From contig NZ_JGYW01000004.1 of NCBI RefSeq assembly GCF_000741205.1, positions 186,001 through 250,000 on the forward strand: a stretch of DNA of 64,000 nucleotides, in the 5' to 3' direction. Every line of letters starts with the position of its first letter. Position 1 is the stretch's first letter. Made by a program: the position numbers and the translations under genes. A model generated the notes under the pieces. The model saw nothing but the letters and a program-made list of their open reading frames with translations, searched no databases and had not been told where the DNA came from. Below are positions 54,774-63,762 of the stretch, in pieces. The stretch comes from Bifidobacterium gallicum DSM 20093 = LMG 11596 (GTDB taxonomy: Bacteria; Actinomycetota; Actinomycetes; Actinomycetales; Bifidobacteriaceae).

Positions 54774-57416
54774 TCATGTTCGCGCACGACTGAACCGGCG
54801 CTTGACATATGAGACGAGCGCAAACAGCTGGGGCAAAATCTTTGGAATCAACCACACACTCAATGCAAATAGCACTACGGCCAGCGCCAGTGCGGCCAAT
54901 GCCGGCAAGACAGCCACCCCCGTCGGCCAGTGTAGCTCAAAGAATGCAGAAACAAACGGAATGCTGATGCCCAAACAGGCCACCGCAGCAAACGCGGCAA
55001 CAAGGCCGCCTCGCCACGAACGCAACGGCCGTGCTACACGCGCCAACACAAGAACACCCATCAGCAACAACACCAACGCGCAAATCGAACGCAACCGCAA
55101 CAAATCGGCATTGTCCGTGTCCACATTCCATCCCAGCCACGCTGGAATGCCCCATGCGGCAACCAGCACAGCCAATGCCGTGGCGATACCGCACGGCAAC
55201 GCGAACGCAAAGACGCGTCGCAAGAACCCTGGGATGTAGCGCCTCGTGTTGGGGGCCAATGCCAGCAAGAAAGCCGGGGCGCCAATCGTCAATGCGCCAA
55301 TATATGAAATATGGCGTGGCAGGTACGGGTATGGAATGGCCGTAAGCACCACGCCAAACGAGATTAGCGCCGAATACACAGTCTTGACGAGGAACAAACT
55401 CGCCACACGTTCCATGTTGGCCATGACCTGACGGCCGCGCGCCACCACATCGGGCAAATGCGAGAACTTCGAATCCACAAGCACCACTTCAGCCACGGCT
55501 TTGGTGGCCGGCGCCGCATTGCCCATCGCGATACCCAGATCGGCTTCCTTGATGGCCAGCGCATCGTTGACACCATCGCCCGTCATGGCCACCACATGGT
55601 TGCCCGCATGCAACGCTTGCACAATGGCTTTCTTCTGTTCAGGCAACACACGGCCCAACACATCAACGCCTTCCAGTACTTCAGCCAGCTCGTTGATGTC
55701 TTCTGGCAGCTTGCGTGCGTCCATCGAAACCGGTTCGCGCTCCCCTGTGAGTTTCACCTTGGCGGCAATGGCTCCCACCGTAACAGGATTGTCTCCGGAA
55801 ATGATGCGGCATCGCACGCCTTGTTCACGGAACCATGCCAGCGTGGGCTGCGCATCGGAACGGATGCGCTCCGAACACAGCACGAGTGCCACGGGTTGCG
55901 CTTGGGCGTCCACAGCTGGATTTGTTTCAAACCCATCAGGCACACTATCGGCCACCGTTTGACGCACATGCATGATCAGCAATACACGGTTGCCTTGGTT
56001 TGCATACTGGTTGACGGTGTCCAACACATCGTCGTGGTCGCCACCGATAGCGGTGAGCAGCACTTCGGGAGCACCCATATACCACACGCCTTGGCTGTCA
56101 TCAAGGCCCATCGTGGGCGTGGCGTAGGCCACGGCGCTCCATTTGCGTGCGCTCGAGAATGGCACGCGAGCATCGACCGAGCCGGGCTTGACGCCTTGTA
56201 CGCCTAAGCCTTCGAGCACGGCTTTGCCTGTGCCGTTGGGGTTTTCCTCATTCGCGAGGTCAGCCAATGCCTGGCGCACGGCGCCCATGGTGGGTTGGCG
56301 GGAATCAGAAGAATCCTGAGAGGGCGTCAACGCAACAATGTTGTCGAACTCGATGCCGCCGTCAGTAACCGTGCCGGTCTTGTCCAAATTGAGCGCGTCG
56401 ACGCGGGCGAGCGTCTCCACGGAATCAAGGTCTTGCACAAGCGTAGACTTGCGCGCCAAACGGATGGCCGCGAGCGCAAAATTCAGCGATGTCAACAGCA
56501 CGAGGCCTTCCGGCACCATGCCCACCACGCCCGCGACGGATGAGACAACAGCCTGCCGCCAGGCCCCCGTGGCGAACGCGTGTCCCCAACCGCCGACCGT
56601 GTTCATCTGTGTGCAGATCAGTAGCACGCACAGCGGCACGACGAGGAACGTCATGAACTTCAAAATTGTGTTGATGCCGCGGTTGAGGTCGGAAATGTTC
56701 TTTTTGTAGACCTTGGCTTGTGCTGTCAACTCCGCGGCGTAACTGTGCGCGCCGACGGCCGTAACGCGTACGAGTGCCATGCCGGACACGGCCGTGGATC
56801 CCGAGAACACCTTGTCTCCCACTGTTTTGCGCACCGTGCGCGACTCGCCGGTGATCATCGATTCATCTAGCTCGAGCCCCCAGTTGTCCACCACTTTGGC
56901 GTCGGCTGGAACTTGTTCGCCCGAACGCAGCCATAGCAGGTCGCCGAGCACGATGTCGTTGTGCGAGACGGCGATGTTGTGCCCCGCGCGACGCACCATG
57001 TAGTCGGATGCGACGAGGATCGAGAGTCTGTCAAGCGTGTGTTTGGCCCGCAATTCGGTGACGATGCCGATGCCTGTGTTGATGATGATGACGAAACCGA
57101 ACACGGCGTCTTTCCAGGAGCCTGTGATCAGCACGAGCACCATGGCCGTCAGGATGATGCCGTTGAACAACGTGAACACATTGGCGCGCACAATGTCTGC
57201 GAGCGAGCGCGACGTTTCGTCCTTGACAAAGTTGGTTTGTCCTGCTTCGCGGCACTGGTCAACTTGCGCTTGGCTCAAGCCGTCCTCAGTGACGGCCGGC
57301 AGCGATACGTCGCCGTTATTGGAGGTTGCTGGCGTCGCAGATGGTCCTGATGCTCCTGCTACTGCGGATGGTGTTGCGGACGAACCTGTCTCGGGGGCGT
57401 TCGGCGAAGTGGTCAT
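54774..57416 (-). CDS. Cation-transporting P-type ATPase
   Basis: Phosphorylation motif LDALNLDKTGTVTDGG, actuator motif DESMITGESRTV, and hinge MTGDGVNDALAIKEADLGIAMG followed by APATKAVAEVV. About ten membrane helices, no N-terminal heavy-metal domains, so it is nearer to Ca/Mg-type pumps and to actinobacterial CtpE than to copper pumps. The ion cannot be read from sequence. The first ~60 residues are a Ser/Ala/Pro-rich extension. Confidence 0.9.
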   Translation of the reverse strand: MTTSPNAPETGSSATPSAVAGASGPSATPATSNNGDVSLPAVTEDGLSQAQVDQCREAGQTNFVKDETSRSLADIVRANVFTLFNGIILTAMVLVLITGSWKDAVFGFVIIINTGIGIVTELRAKHTLDRLSILVASDYMVRRAGHNIAVSHNDIVLGDLLWLRSGEQVPADAKVVDNWGLELDESMITGESRTVRKTVGDKVFSGSTAVSGMALVRVTAVGAHSYAAELTAQAKVYKKNISDLNRGINTILKFMTFLVVPLCVLLICTQMNTVGGWGHAFATGAWRQAVVSSVAGVVGMVPEGLVLLTSLNFALAAIRLARKSTLVQDLDSVETLARVDALNLDKTGTVTDGGIEFDNIVALTPSQDSSDSRQPTMGAVRQALADLANEENPNGTGKAVLEGLGVQGVKPGSVDARVPFSSARKWSAVAYATPTMGLDDSQGVWYMGAPEVLLTAIGGDHDDVLDTVNQYANQGNRVLLIMHVRQTVADSVPDGFETNPAVDAQAQPVALVLCSERIRSDAQPTLAWFREQGVRCRIISGDNPVTVGAIAAKVKLTGEREPVSMDARKLPEDINELAEVLEGVDVLGRVLPEQKKAIVQALHAGNHVVAMTGDGVNDALAIKEADLGIAMGNAAPATKAVAEVVLVDSKFSHLPDVVARGRQVMANMERVASLFLVKTVYSALISFGVVLTAIPYPYLPRHISYIGALTIGAPAFLLALAPNTRRYIPGFLRRVFAFALPCGIATALAVLVAAWGIPAWLGWNVDTDNADLLRLRSICALVLLLMGVLVLARVARPLRSWRGGLVAAFAAVACLGISIPFVSAFFELHWPTGVAVLPALAALALAVVLFALSVWLIPKILPQLFALVSYVKRRFSRART

Positions 57417-57549
57417 GGTTGTTTACCCTACCGCAAATGGGCGGCCGCTGCCCATCATCCTCACGAAGGATTCAAATTATGCGAAGTGAGCCGCGCTCCC
57501 TCATGCGGGGATTGCAGCGGCACTAGGAGGCAACGCAAACTGTAGCCAG

Positions 57550-57640
57550 ACAAATCCAGTGTTGATATTTCTGTATAAGTATGTATACCTACCAAGAAAG
57601 TCTGCAATCTGCGTATAACTCGTTATAACTTTGTATAAGT
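57550..57640. repeat. AT-rich cluster of TATAAC/GTATAA words
   Basis: In 90 bases there are TGTATAAGT, ATGTATAC, GTATAACTCG, TTATAACTT and TGTATAAGT, direct and inverted. The segment is clearly AT-richer than flanking DNA and marks the left side of the decayed region. The remainder of 57417-57549 shows no gene. Confidence 0.45.
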
Positions 57641-58047
57641 TGCCGTTCTTCATTGTGGGTAGCGGATTGCCCAATTTGCCCGGAGTGCTCACTAAATCAA
57701 AGTCATATGCGGAACGGTTGTTCCATTATCAGACGCTGGCCAATCTCACACGTGAGCAGACCGACGAAGTGTTTATGCAGACTGCAGCCAAGAATGGACG
57801 CACATTCACCACTGACGCCTTGGGTGTGCTGTGGGAGCAAACCAAAGGATATCCGTATTTCATTCAAGCGTATGGGGCGGCCGCCTTAGGGAAAACCACA
57901 ACGCAAATCAGCAACACTCGCCAGATTCTCATGGCACATGGCCTCATCTATTCACCATCATTTGGCCGCGCAGCATTCACTGTTCCCGGCATGGGCGATT
58001 TCATTCGCCGACATGAACCAACAACTGAGTTTCCTCATGCCGAATGA
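57631..58047 (+). pseudogene. Remnant of an AAA-type ATPase (C-terminal part)
   Basis: FFIVGSGLPNLPGVLTKSKSYAERLFHY and GVLWEQTKGYPYFIQAYG match the post-Walker part of a common actinobacterial ATP-binding protein family (usual length ~400). The Walker A/B half is absent: an in-frame TAA lies just upstream and no other start is evident. After YFIQAYGAAALGKTTTQIS the sequence jumps to a short C-terminus, so an internal segment is probably missing as well. I read it as a truncated gene. Confidence 0.7.
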
Positions 58048-58093
58048 CCGGAAGACATAATAGACATACAGGAAACGCAGCTGAAAGCGGCTG

Positions 58094-58720
58094 TTATTGC
58101 AGTGTGGAGACGGTGATGTCCTTCTCGTGGGGATCGTCTTTGGCGATTGTCATCAGCACGTCGCCAATGGGCTGAGCGTCCATCATACGGTCATTGATGC
58201 GCAGCGCGGCCGCATAGAGATTGGAGTCCTGTGGTTCATCCACAGGGTTGAGCAGCACCACCGCTACTCCGGCGTTGCGTGCGTTCTCAAGCGCTTGTGT
58301 CAACTCGTGGGCATCATCCCCGGCCATATCCAGTGCGCTGATCATGACGATATTCATGTGACGATGCACTATGTCGTCAATACCGGCAACCTGGGCTTTG
58401 ACCAGGTCCGCGCCGCTTTTGCCTTCCATGGATACATACGCGGCATTAATGTCGGCGCGCTTGCAAGCATCGAGCACCAACTCGTCGGCACCGCCCTGCG
58501 CACTGCCAATGAACCCGACCGTCACTGTGGATCCTTGAATCTGGTCATGCGTTGGCGACGCCTTGACCGATTGTGTATCGCCCACCGCATGCCCGGACGG
58601 CGAGCAGGAAGCCAACATCATGGCCCCGGCTACCGTCAACGACAGAGCGGCCAGAGCCGCGACCAAACCATGACTGTTCCGCTTGTTACGTGCGTTGCGC
58701 TTGTTACGATGTGCCTTCAT
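58094..58720 (-). CDS. Putative lipoprotein with half-size periplasmic-binding fold
   Basis: Very basic N-terminus (repeats of N-K-R), hydrophobic signal segment, and lipobox MLASCSPSG (lipidated Cys ~38). The remaining ~170 residues resemble the first lobe of a type-1 sugar-binding protein (VTVGFIGSAQGGADELVLDACKRADI, HMNIVMISALDMAGDD, AGVAVVLLNPVDEPQ). Full binding proteins are ~320 residues, so only about half is present. There are no transporter genes beside it. ATG 58720 is chosen over 58729. Confidence 0.65.
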   Translation of the reverse strand: MKAHRNKRNARNKRNSHGLVAALAALSLTVAGAMMLASCSPSGHAVGDTQSVKASPTHDQIQGSTVTVGFIGSAQGGADELVLDACKRADINAAYVSMEGKSGADLVKAQVAGIDDIVHRHMNIVMISALDMAGDDAHELTQALENARNAGVAVVLLNPVDEPQDSNLYAAALRINDRMMDAQPIGDVLMTIAKDDPHEKDITVSTLQ

Positions 58721-58799
58721 GCTCCCCACTTTAGCCAGTTTCGACCGCCCGACATCCCCATTGCGCTCAGCGCCTGTGCCCAGCTCAGCAGTTTGCCGG

Positions 58800-58935
58800 C
58801 TACTCTTGAGAATCTCCGCTGTGGCTAGCGTTCATCTTCTTGCGCAAGGCCTGATGAACGGAGCGTTTACTTCCTCATCCAAGAGTTTGCCGTACATGGC
58901 CGGACGTCGGAACGTGTTGCCTGCACCGCACTCCT
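58800..58935 (-). pseudogene. Unidentified gene fragment with frameshift
   Basis: The minus strand reads GAGNTFRRPAMYGKLLDEEV then NAPFIR, and after a one-base shift at the GG near 58850 continues ALRKKMNASHSGDSQE to a stop. This looks like the 3' end of a gene that has lost one G. I do not recognise the family. Confidence 0.4.
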
Positions 58936-58936
58936 C

Positions 58937-59118
58937 TCATAAATCGCATGACATGATGTATTCTTCTTCATTTTCATCGATTATTTGAAATCCGACATTC
59001 TCATACATTTTCACGGCATAGTTTGCTTTTTGTACCGATAGGGACACTTGTTTATAATCCCTTTCCCGAGTTCCCTCAGCATGGTTTCCATCAATGCCGT
59101 ACCGATACCCTCCCTTAA
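58937..59118 (-). pseudogene. GNAT acetyltransferase remnant, frameshifted
   Basis: One frame carries the C-terminal GNAT end RDYKQVSLSVQKANYAVKMY then ENVGFQIIDENEEEYIM. The acetyl-CoA loop REGIGTALMETMLRELG is in another frame just upstream (59073-59118), so a one-base shift lies near 59070 in the GGGAAAGGG stretch. The 5' two thirds of the gene are missing. The sequence is closest in style to low-GC Gram-positive acetyltransferases, suggesting transfer. Confidence 0.7.
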
Positions 59119-59210
59119 TCAAGGTAGCCGCATCTCGCGCCAGGACTGCGGCATCGCATGTGACGATGAATACGCACGTCTCAGTATCTTACAAAGAATT
59201 GCTAAATCGA

Positions 59211-59239
59211 TTGACGTTGTAAACATTAGTGAATACAAT
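59211..59239 (+). promoter_or_regulatory. Promoter and likely operator of the toxin-antitoxin pair
   Basis: TTGACG (59211-59216) and TACAAT (59234-59239) are spaced by 17 bases. TTGTA at 59217-59221 and TACAA at 59234-59238 form an inverted repeat like RelB operators, inside the promoter. Confidence 0.65.
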
Positions 59240-59271
59240 GAGGGCAACTTCAAAGGTAAGGAGTTGATACC

Positions 59272-59544
59272 ATGGTTACAGCACCTACACAAATCCGCAT
59301 TGATGCAGATATTAAGAAAGAAGCTGCCGCCTTATTCAAGAACCTTGGTCTCGACATGTCTGGCGCGGTGAATCTATTTCTTCATCAGTGTGTCCTTCGT
59401 GGAGGGCTTCCCTTCCCCATTGAGATGCCTCAATATAGCCAACAAACTCTCGACGCAATGGCTGAAGCTGTGCGGGTATCGCATGACCCCGATGCGCCCG
59501 GTTACACCAGTATGAAAGACCTTAAGTCAGCATTGGAATCATGA
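59272..59544 (+). CDS. RelB/DinJ family antitoxin
   Basis: Ribbon-helix-helix start TQIRIDADIKKEAAALFKNLGLDMSGAVNLFL, typical of RelB/DinJ, then the toxin-binding tail with GGLPFPIEMP. 90 residues. AAGGAG precedes the ATG. Its TGA overlaps the ATG of the following toxin frame (ATGA), the usual translational coupling. It should repress its own promoter together with the toxin. Confidence 0.88.
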   Translation: MVTAPTQIRIDADIKKEAAALFKNLGLDMSGAVNLFLHQCVLRGGLPFPIEMPQYSQQTLDAMAEAVRVSHDPDAPGYTSMKDLKSALES

Positions 59545-59823
59545 TGTATAAGGTCAAGTTCACTGCAACTTTTAAGAAGAGCTACAAGCTTATGAAGAAG
59601 CGCGGTCTTGATATCTCGCTGTTAGACGATGTCATCGATCAGTTGCGCCAAGGTAAGCAGCTGGACAAAAAAGTACCACGACCATAACCTGTCTGGCAAT
59701 CTCTCCACATTCAGAGAGTGCCACATCAAGCCTGACTGGCTTCTCGTCTATCTGATTGAAAACGATATATTAACATTAACTTTAGTTGATACCGGTTCAC
59801 ATTCAGATATCTTCAAAGAATAA
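59541..59823 (+). pseudogene. YafQ/RelE-type toxin, frameshifted at an A6 run
   Basis: Frame 1 reads MMYKVKFTATFKKSYKLMKK to LRQGKQLDKKVPRP and stops at 59685. In the +1 frame, from AAG at 59671, the protein continues KYHDHNLSGNLSTFRECHIK then PDWLLVYLIENDILTLTLVD and TGSHSDIFKE to 59823, which matches the second half of YafQ toxins including the catalytic RECHI and TGSHSD segments. The break is exactly at AAAAAA (59667-59672), one A more than an intact gene would need. Either an inactivated toxin, or one made only by slippage. Confidence 0.8.
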
Positions 59824-59828
59824 TTATT

Positions 59829-59860
59829 GGAGCGGCCCCAATCGGAGCCGCTCCCTTTAT
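59829..59860 (+). terminator. Terminator after the toxin-antitoxin pair
   Basis: GGAGCGGC/GCCGCTCC arms around a 10-base loop, followed by CTTTATATG. Confidence 0.7.
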
Positions 59861-60164
59861 ATGTTATATGCCTTATGTGTTTTCATGCAGCAAACATCGC
59901 GGTACACTTTGCGTGACAATCGACACAACCTCGTGACCCACGTGGTGAGACTTCGGTTACAATCCAATATGAAGCCTTACAATACTGGGATCCACAGGTT
60001 ATGTACATAATGAATGTCATAAGAATCACACGCTTTGAAGGCATGGGATTGATGGCGTCTGCAGTTGAACACTTATCAACCGACTTTGTTGCACCTACAA
60101 ACGTATCCATGAGATGAATCACAATATTAATCAAGTAATGTATTAGTAAAATACGAGGCTGCAA
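59861..60164. other. Gene-poor AT-rich stretch
   Basis: No supported gene. A plus-strand open frame without a start (59917-60117) gives RDPRGETSVTIQYEALQYWD and onward; it may be a gene fragment but I cannot identify it. The 93-residue minus-strand frame looks like a shadow of it. Confidence 0.4.
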
Positions 60165-60743
60165 CTAACGCAACATACTATAGAACGAATAATCCACAAC
60201 TCCCTTGATGTGTTCCAGGGCATGCTCCTCCAGCTCTTTGATCATCAAACAATTGATATCTGGAAGATGAATATCAGGACCTGCCACAATTCCATAATCA
60301 GCACTTGTAACAAATCCTCGCGCATTATAGTTTTGCGGGTTTCCTTCCACAAGCACGGCCTTAAAGCCCATCTCTTTTGCTTTCTCAAATCCAGCTTCAA
60401 TGAGATCTTTAGAAATATGCCGCCGTTGCAATTCCGTTTTTACTGCAACAGGAGTAAGTATCAACAATTCCTCATCAAATTTACCTTCGAGTTGAAAACG
60501 CGAAAACATTGCATATCCAACAACAGAATCAGTATCATCCACCATAATAAGCTCCAGTGCAGGAATGTAATATTGTTTTGAGCGTATTTCTTCAACCAAA
60601 CTACGGACCACCTTTGCCTCCTCCTCGGAGTCGTAATCCGCGAACACCCGTTCCACAAGATCTAATGATGGAGCCAATATGCATCTTCCATACTTTTTAT
60701 AATTCTTTTCATTGAGCGCCTCTATCCAATCTGTACCGCACAT
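60165..60743 (-). CDS. GNAT family N-acetyltransferase
   Basis: 192 residues. The acetyl-CoA-binding segment is VAVKTELQRRHISKDLIEAGFEKAKEMGFKAVLVEGNPQNY, in which Q/RxxG is RRHIS, similar to the COG3153-type acetyltransferases, followed by a GFVTSADYGI strand. The substrate is unknown. The AT-rich codon use contrasts with the conserved part of the window, consistent with recent acquisition. Confidence 0.75.
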   Translation of the reverse strand: MCGTDWIEALNEKNYKKYGRCILAPSLDLVERVFADYDSEEEAKVVRSLVEEIRSKQYYIPALELIMVDDTDSVVGYAMFSRFQLEGKFDEELLILTPVAVKTELQRRHISKDLIEAGFEKAKEMGFKAVLVEGNPQNYNARGFVTSADYGIVAGPDIHLPDINCLMIKELEEHALEHIKGVVDYSFYSMLR

Positions 60744-61101
60744 AAATGGTATTTACAATGTTTTGATACGCCTTTTCAACATCATCGTCCTCGTGCACGG
60801 AGCCGACGGCGCCGCCAATCTCGGTCAGCACCTATTGCCCTTGCTGACTCACGCGTAAAACATATCCACGTTTTACCGGTGCAGGGAACATATCACGAGA
60901 ATGCGCAACAATTACTTTGCATGCTCAACATGGAAAAACGATAAAATGCTTATCGATAGATAATACAACACGCCAAAACCCCAGAGCAATCATACCGCCC
61001 ATAGTGTCTTTTTGATCAGAAACACTGAACATACCTGTCATAGGCATAATCAGACAGCTTATGAACAATACTCCGTGAATCAGAAGAAGTATTTTAAGCG
61101 C
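60744..61101 (-). other. Decayed coding fragments
   Basis: On the minus strand a fragment reads VLTEIGGAVGSVHEDDDVEKA then YQNIVN (about 60760-60840), and another reads ILLLIHGVLFISCLIMPMTG and onward (about 60918-61085), in frame with but separated by a TAA from the small membrane protein at 61102. Neither is a complete gene and I do not recognise either. Confidence 0.4.
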
Positions 61102-61383
61102 TTAATTTCTGCCGTTCTTTGTCACGATTGTCAAACTGATAAAAAGTCGAGAGAACCAGCATACCATAACTGAGAAGGTCAAGATTAAACAGCATTCCCA
61201 TATTTTATAATTCAATATTTTTGCTTCCTGCTGATTCAATTGTTTGTTGATAACGGTAGTGCACTGCGTATAGTAAACAATCAGGACGAGTACACCGTAC
61301 ATTCCCGCAAATATTGCGGCGGCAAGACCTGCCGCCTTTCTGCTTTCGTTACATTTATCAACAAACGCCGCTGTCATCACCAC
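61102..61383 (-). CDS. Small membrane protein, possibly the start of a broken gene
   Basis: 93 residues with two membrane helices (GLAAAIFAGMYGVLVLIVYY and IWECCLILTFSVMVCWFSRLFISL). After the TAA stop the same frame runs on for another ~55 hydrophobic residues, so this may be the first part of a four-helix protein split by a stop. No family recognised. 61384-61573 upstream holds nothing I can support. Confidence 0.5.
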   Translation of the reverse strand: MVMTAAFVDKCNESRKAAGLAAAIFAGMYGVLVLIVYYTQCTTVINKQLNQQEAKILNYKIWECCLILTFSVMVCWFSRLFISLTIVTKNGRN

Positions 61384-61573
61384 ATAACTGATTGCCAGAA
61401 ATATACAAACACATTACCTCCCAAAATCATATGAAATCAGCATGCACACTGCAAATGCAATTACTGTTATCCCTTTTACAACGGAACCTATCTAACCAAG
61501 TTTATTTCTCATCGCATCAATGTAGCCTTTTACAATTCTTATTTATATGACAGCACTGTTGCGAAGATGCTGA

Positions 61574-62587
61574 TCATAGCTCGTTCACTCGCGTCAGCAG
61601 CGCCACCGCCTCAACGGTATCTTCCTCAACCCGAGAATTGTCATCAGGCACATACTCCGTTGTTTCCAGACGGTTGAACTCCTTGATGCCGAGCAAATCA
61701 TAAGCCTCTTCGGGCAACGTGGGATAGAAGGACACGGGACACTTGAAGCGCACTCTGGTCACAATCGTATCGCTCTTCTTCGGGTTCGCATCGGGATTTA
61801 TCTCTGCGCTCTCAACCACCTGTCGCAGAATCTCCTTCTGCTGCGCGGGGTCGTACTCGTCGAAATGCTCGCGGAACTCGTCCAGCATCTCGTACACGCG
61901 CACCGCCTTGCGGTACCCCTGCGCGTTGAGCCAAGACGCCAGCGCCATAACGCCCTTGCCGTTCTCGGTGTACTCGTGGAATATGATGTGGACGCTTTCC
62001 GCCTCGGATTCGTCGATTTCCAGATGCCCCTTGCCCTTCTCGTCCTTGACGAGCTTGTAGCCGAAAGGCGCCTGACCGCCGTTCCACTTGCCCTCGCGGG
62101 CCTTCTGCTCACGCCCCGCTATTGTCTGAACGAGAATGTTCTCGCGCTCCATCCCGGCGAACGCCGACATGAACGCAATCATCATCTTGCCCATCTGGGC
62201 TTCGCTGTTGATGCCGTCCTTGACGCAGACGAGGTTCGTGCCAAAGTCCTGCATGAGCTGAAGCGACGAGAGGGCATCTGCCGCGTTACGCCCAAAACGG
62301 CTCAGCTTGAACACAAGGACATAATCAACGCGGACGCCGGATTTTATCTCTTCCATCATCTCTTGGAAGTGAAGACGTCCCGTGATGTTCTTGCCCGAGT
62401 AGCCATCATCTATGTACTCGTGCAATATGCGCAGGTTCTCACGCTTCGCATACGCGCGCAGGTCGTAGAGCTACGCTTCGATTGACTCGCCATTCTCCAC
62501 TTGCATCTTCGTGGAGACGCGAACGTACAGGAAGCAGGTCTTGGCCTTGTGTGCCAACCCCTCCCATGATTTCTGATTTGTGCTCAT
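61574..62587 (-). pseudogene. Large serine recombinase, amber codon and internal deletion
   Basis: The frame starts at ATG 62587 (AAGGAG upstream): MSTNQKSWEGLAHKAKTCFL, then YVRVSTKMQVENGESIEA, with the catalytic Ser in YVRVST. A TAG (62471-62473) then replaces an expected Gln, and the frame continues LYDLRAYAKRENLRIL to the end. YSGKNITGRLHFQEMM, VDYVLVFKLSRFGRNAADAL and AGMERENI are typical resolvase-domain motifs. After NAQGYRKAVR the usual zinc-ribbon and coiled-coil core is missing and the frame resumes in a C-terminal part. Family length is ~500-550; here 337 codons. Inactive as an integrase. Confidence 0.85.
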
Positions 62588-62676
62588 AACAATCTCCTTT
62601 GATTGATAAATTGCGAAAATACGCATTTAATTATAAAGCCCGTCGCCCATAGGAACGTCGGCGGCCCACGTTGTAA

Positions 62677-63762
62677 TTATTCTTCGGCATCTCGCTCCAA
62701 GAACGCGAGATATTGCCTGTACTTACGGAGCATCATGTTCTTTGCATATTGCTCCATATACACATAATCAGGCTCACCTGCATCATCGACGGGAAGCATC
62801 AGCTTTTGCCTTAGCATACGCTTCTCCTTAAACTTGTAGCCATAACTATATTTCGAGCGTTGTTGAGCAAAAAACGATGCAAAAAACAGCAGAACAAACT
62901 TATTGTTTTTATAATTGCGAAGAGATAGTTGCTTCACATCATCCGTAAAAATACACTCATATGGATGATAAAACGCGATACAAGGTGCGCCATTATAATT
63001 AACGTCCAAAACATTGCTGTCCTTTGACGCGTTATCATTGCCAACAAAACCTGTCACTCCGTTACCGTTGTCTGTCGCACCAATGAACGGACGTGTTCCG
63101 GGAATTTTATTTCGTGTTTCCAAACGCTTACCTGCTCCGACCGTAAAAATATCATTCAATGGAAACTCGGCCCATTCCTTTTCATCTAACGTCGGAATCT
63201 CTACAAGCTCTCCCAGCTCTGCAACGTGTGCTTCGACATACTTGCGATATTTATCCAACATCGCGTCACGCTTCTGCTGTGCATACTCCGCCATATACGC
63301 GTAATCAGGCTCGCCGGAATCAGTGACGGGAAGCATAACGGTCAGGCATTTCATTCGACCAAGCGTTGCGCCATTGCCTCCCCAGTTAAATTTTGCCGTC
63401 ATCTGCTGACGTAAAATTGGCACCATAAACTGGGCAACATCTTCATTCAGGCTTTCACCAGTAATAACTTGTATGTTTCGCCCAGTAACAAACTTGTGAG
63501 GCTGATAGAACGCCGTCTGCGTATCCAGACCGACAGTGATACATCCGCCATCATCGCTACCGAACTCATAGTTCTTTGGGCTTACAAAACGAGCCAAACC
63601 GTTATTTGAATCAGAATGAGTAACATACGGAACAGATTTCTCGTCATCATCTATTAGACGAACACCGTCAATGCTGCTATCAGTCGTTTTGATACACAAC
63701 GGGGCGTCGTCGCCAAAAGCAGACAGTTGTGCCCACGTCTTCGCATCAAGACTCTGTATCAC
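62677..63762 (-). CDS. Restriction-modification specificity (S) subunit
   Basis: Two target-recognition-like halves, each ending in a similar helical segment: MLPVTDSGEPDYAYMAEYAQ (~165) and MLPVDDAGEPDYVYMEQYAK (~335), each followed by a MLDKYRKY/MMLRKYRQY helix. The second half begins EWAEFPLNDIFTVGAGKRLE, a common start of S-subunit TRDs. This is the type I HsdS / type IIB S layout. GTG 63762 with AAGGGGG upstream is preferred; it overlaps the upstream gene by 17 bases. Confidence 0.8.
   Translation of the reverse strand: MIQSLDAKTWAQLSAFGDDAPLCIKTTDSSIDGVRLIDDDEKSVPYVTHSDSNNGLARFVSPKNYEFGSDDGGCITVGLDTQTAFYQPHKFVTGRNIQVITGESLNEDVAQFMVPILRQQMTAKFNWGGNGATLGRMKCLTVMLPVTDSGEPDYAYMAEYAQQKRDAMLDKYRKYVEAHVAELGELVEIPTLDEKEWAEFPLNDIFTVGAGKRLETRNKIPGTRPFIGATDNGNGVTGFVGNDNASKDSNVLDVNYNGAPCIAFYHPYECIFTDDVKQLSLRNYKNNKFVLLFFASFFAQQRSKYSYGYKFKEKRMLRQKLMLPVDDAGEPDYVYMEQYAKNMMLRKYRQYLAFLERDAEE

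Noticed and set aside
59883-60164. 93-residue minus-strand protein
   Set aside because: No ribosome site, Cys/Ile/Met-rich composition and an overlapping plus-strand fragment make it unsupported.
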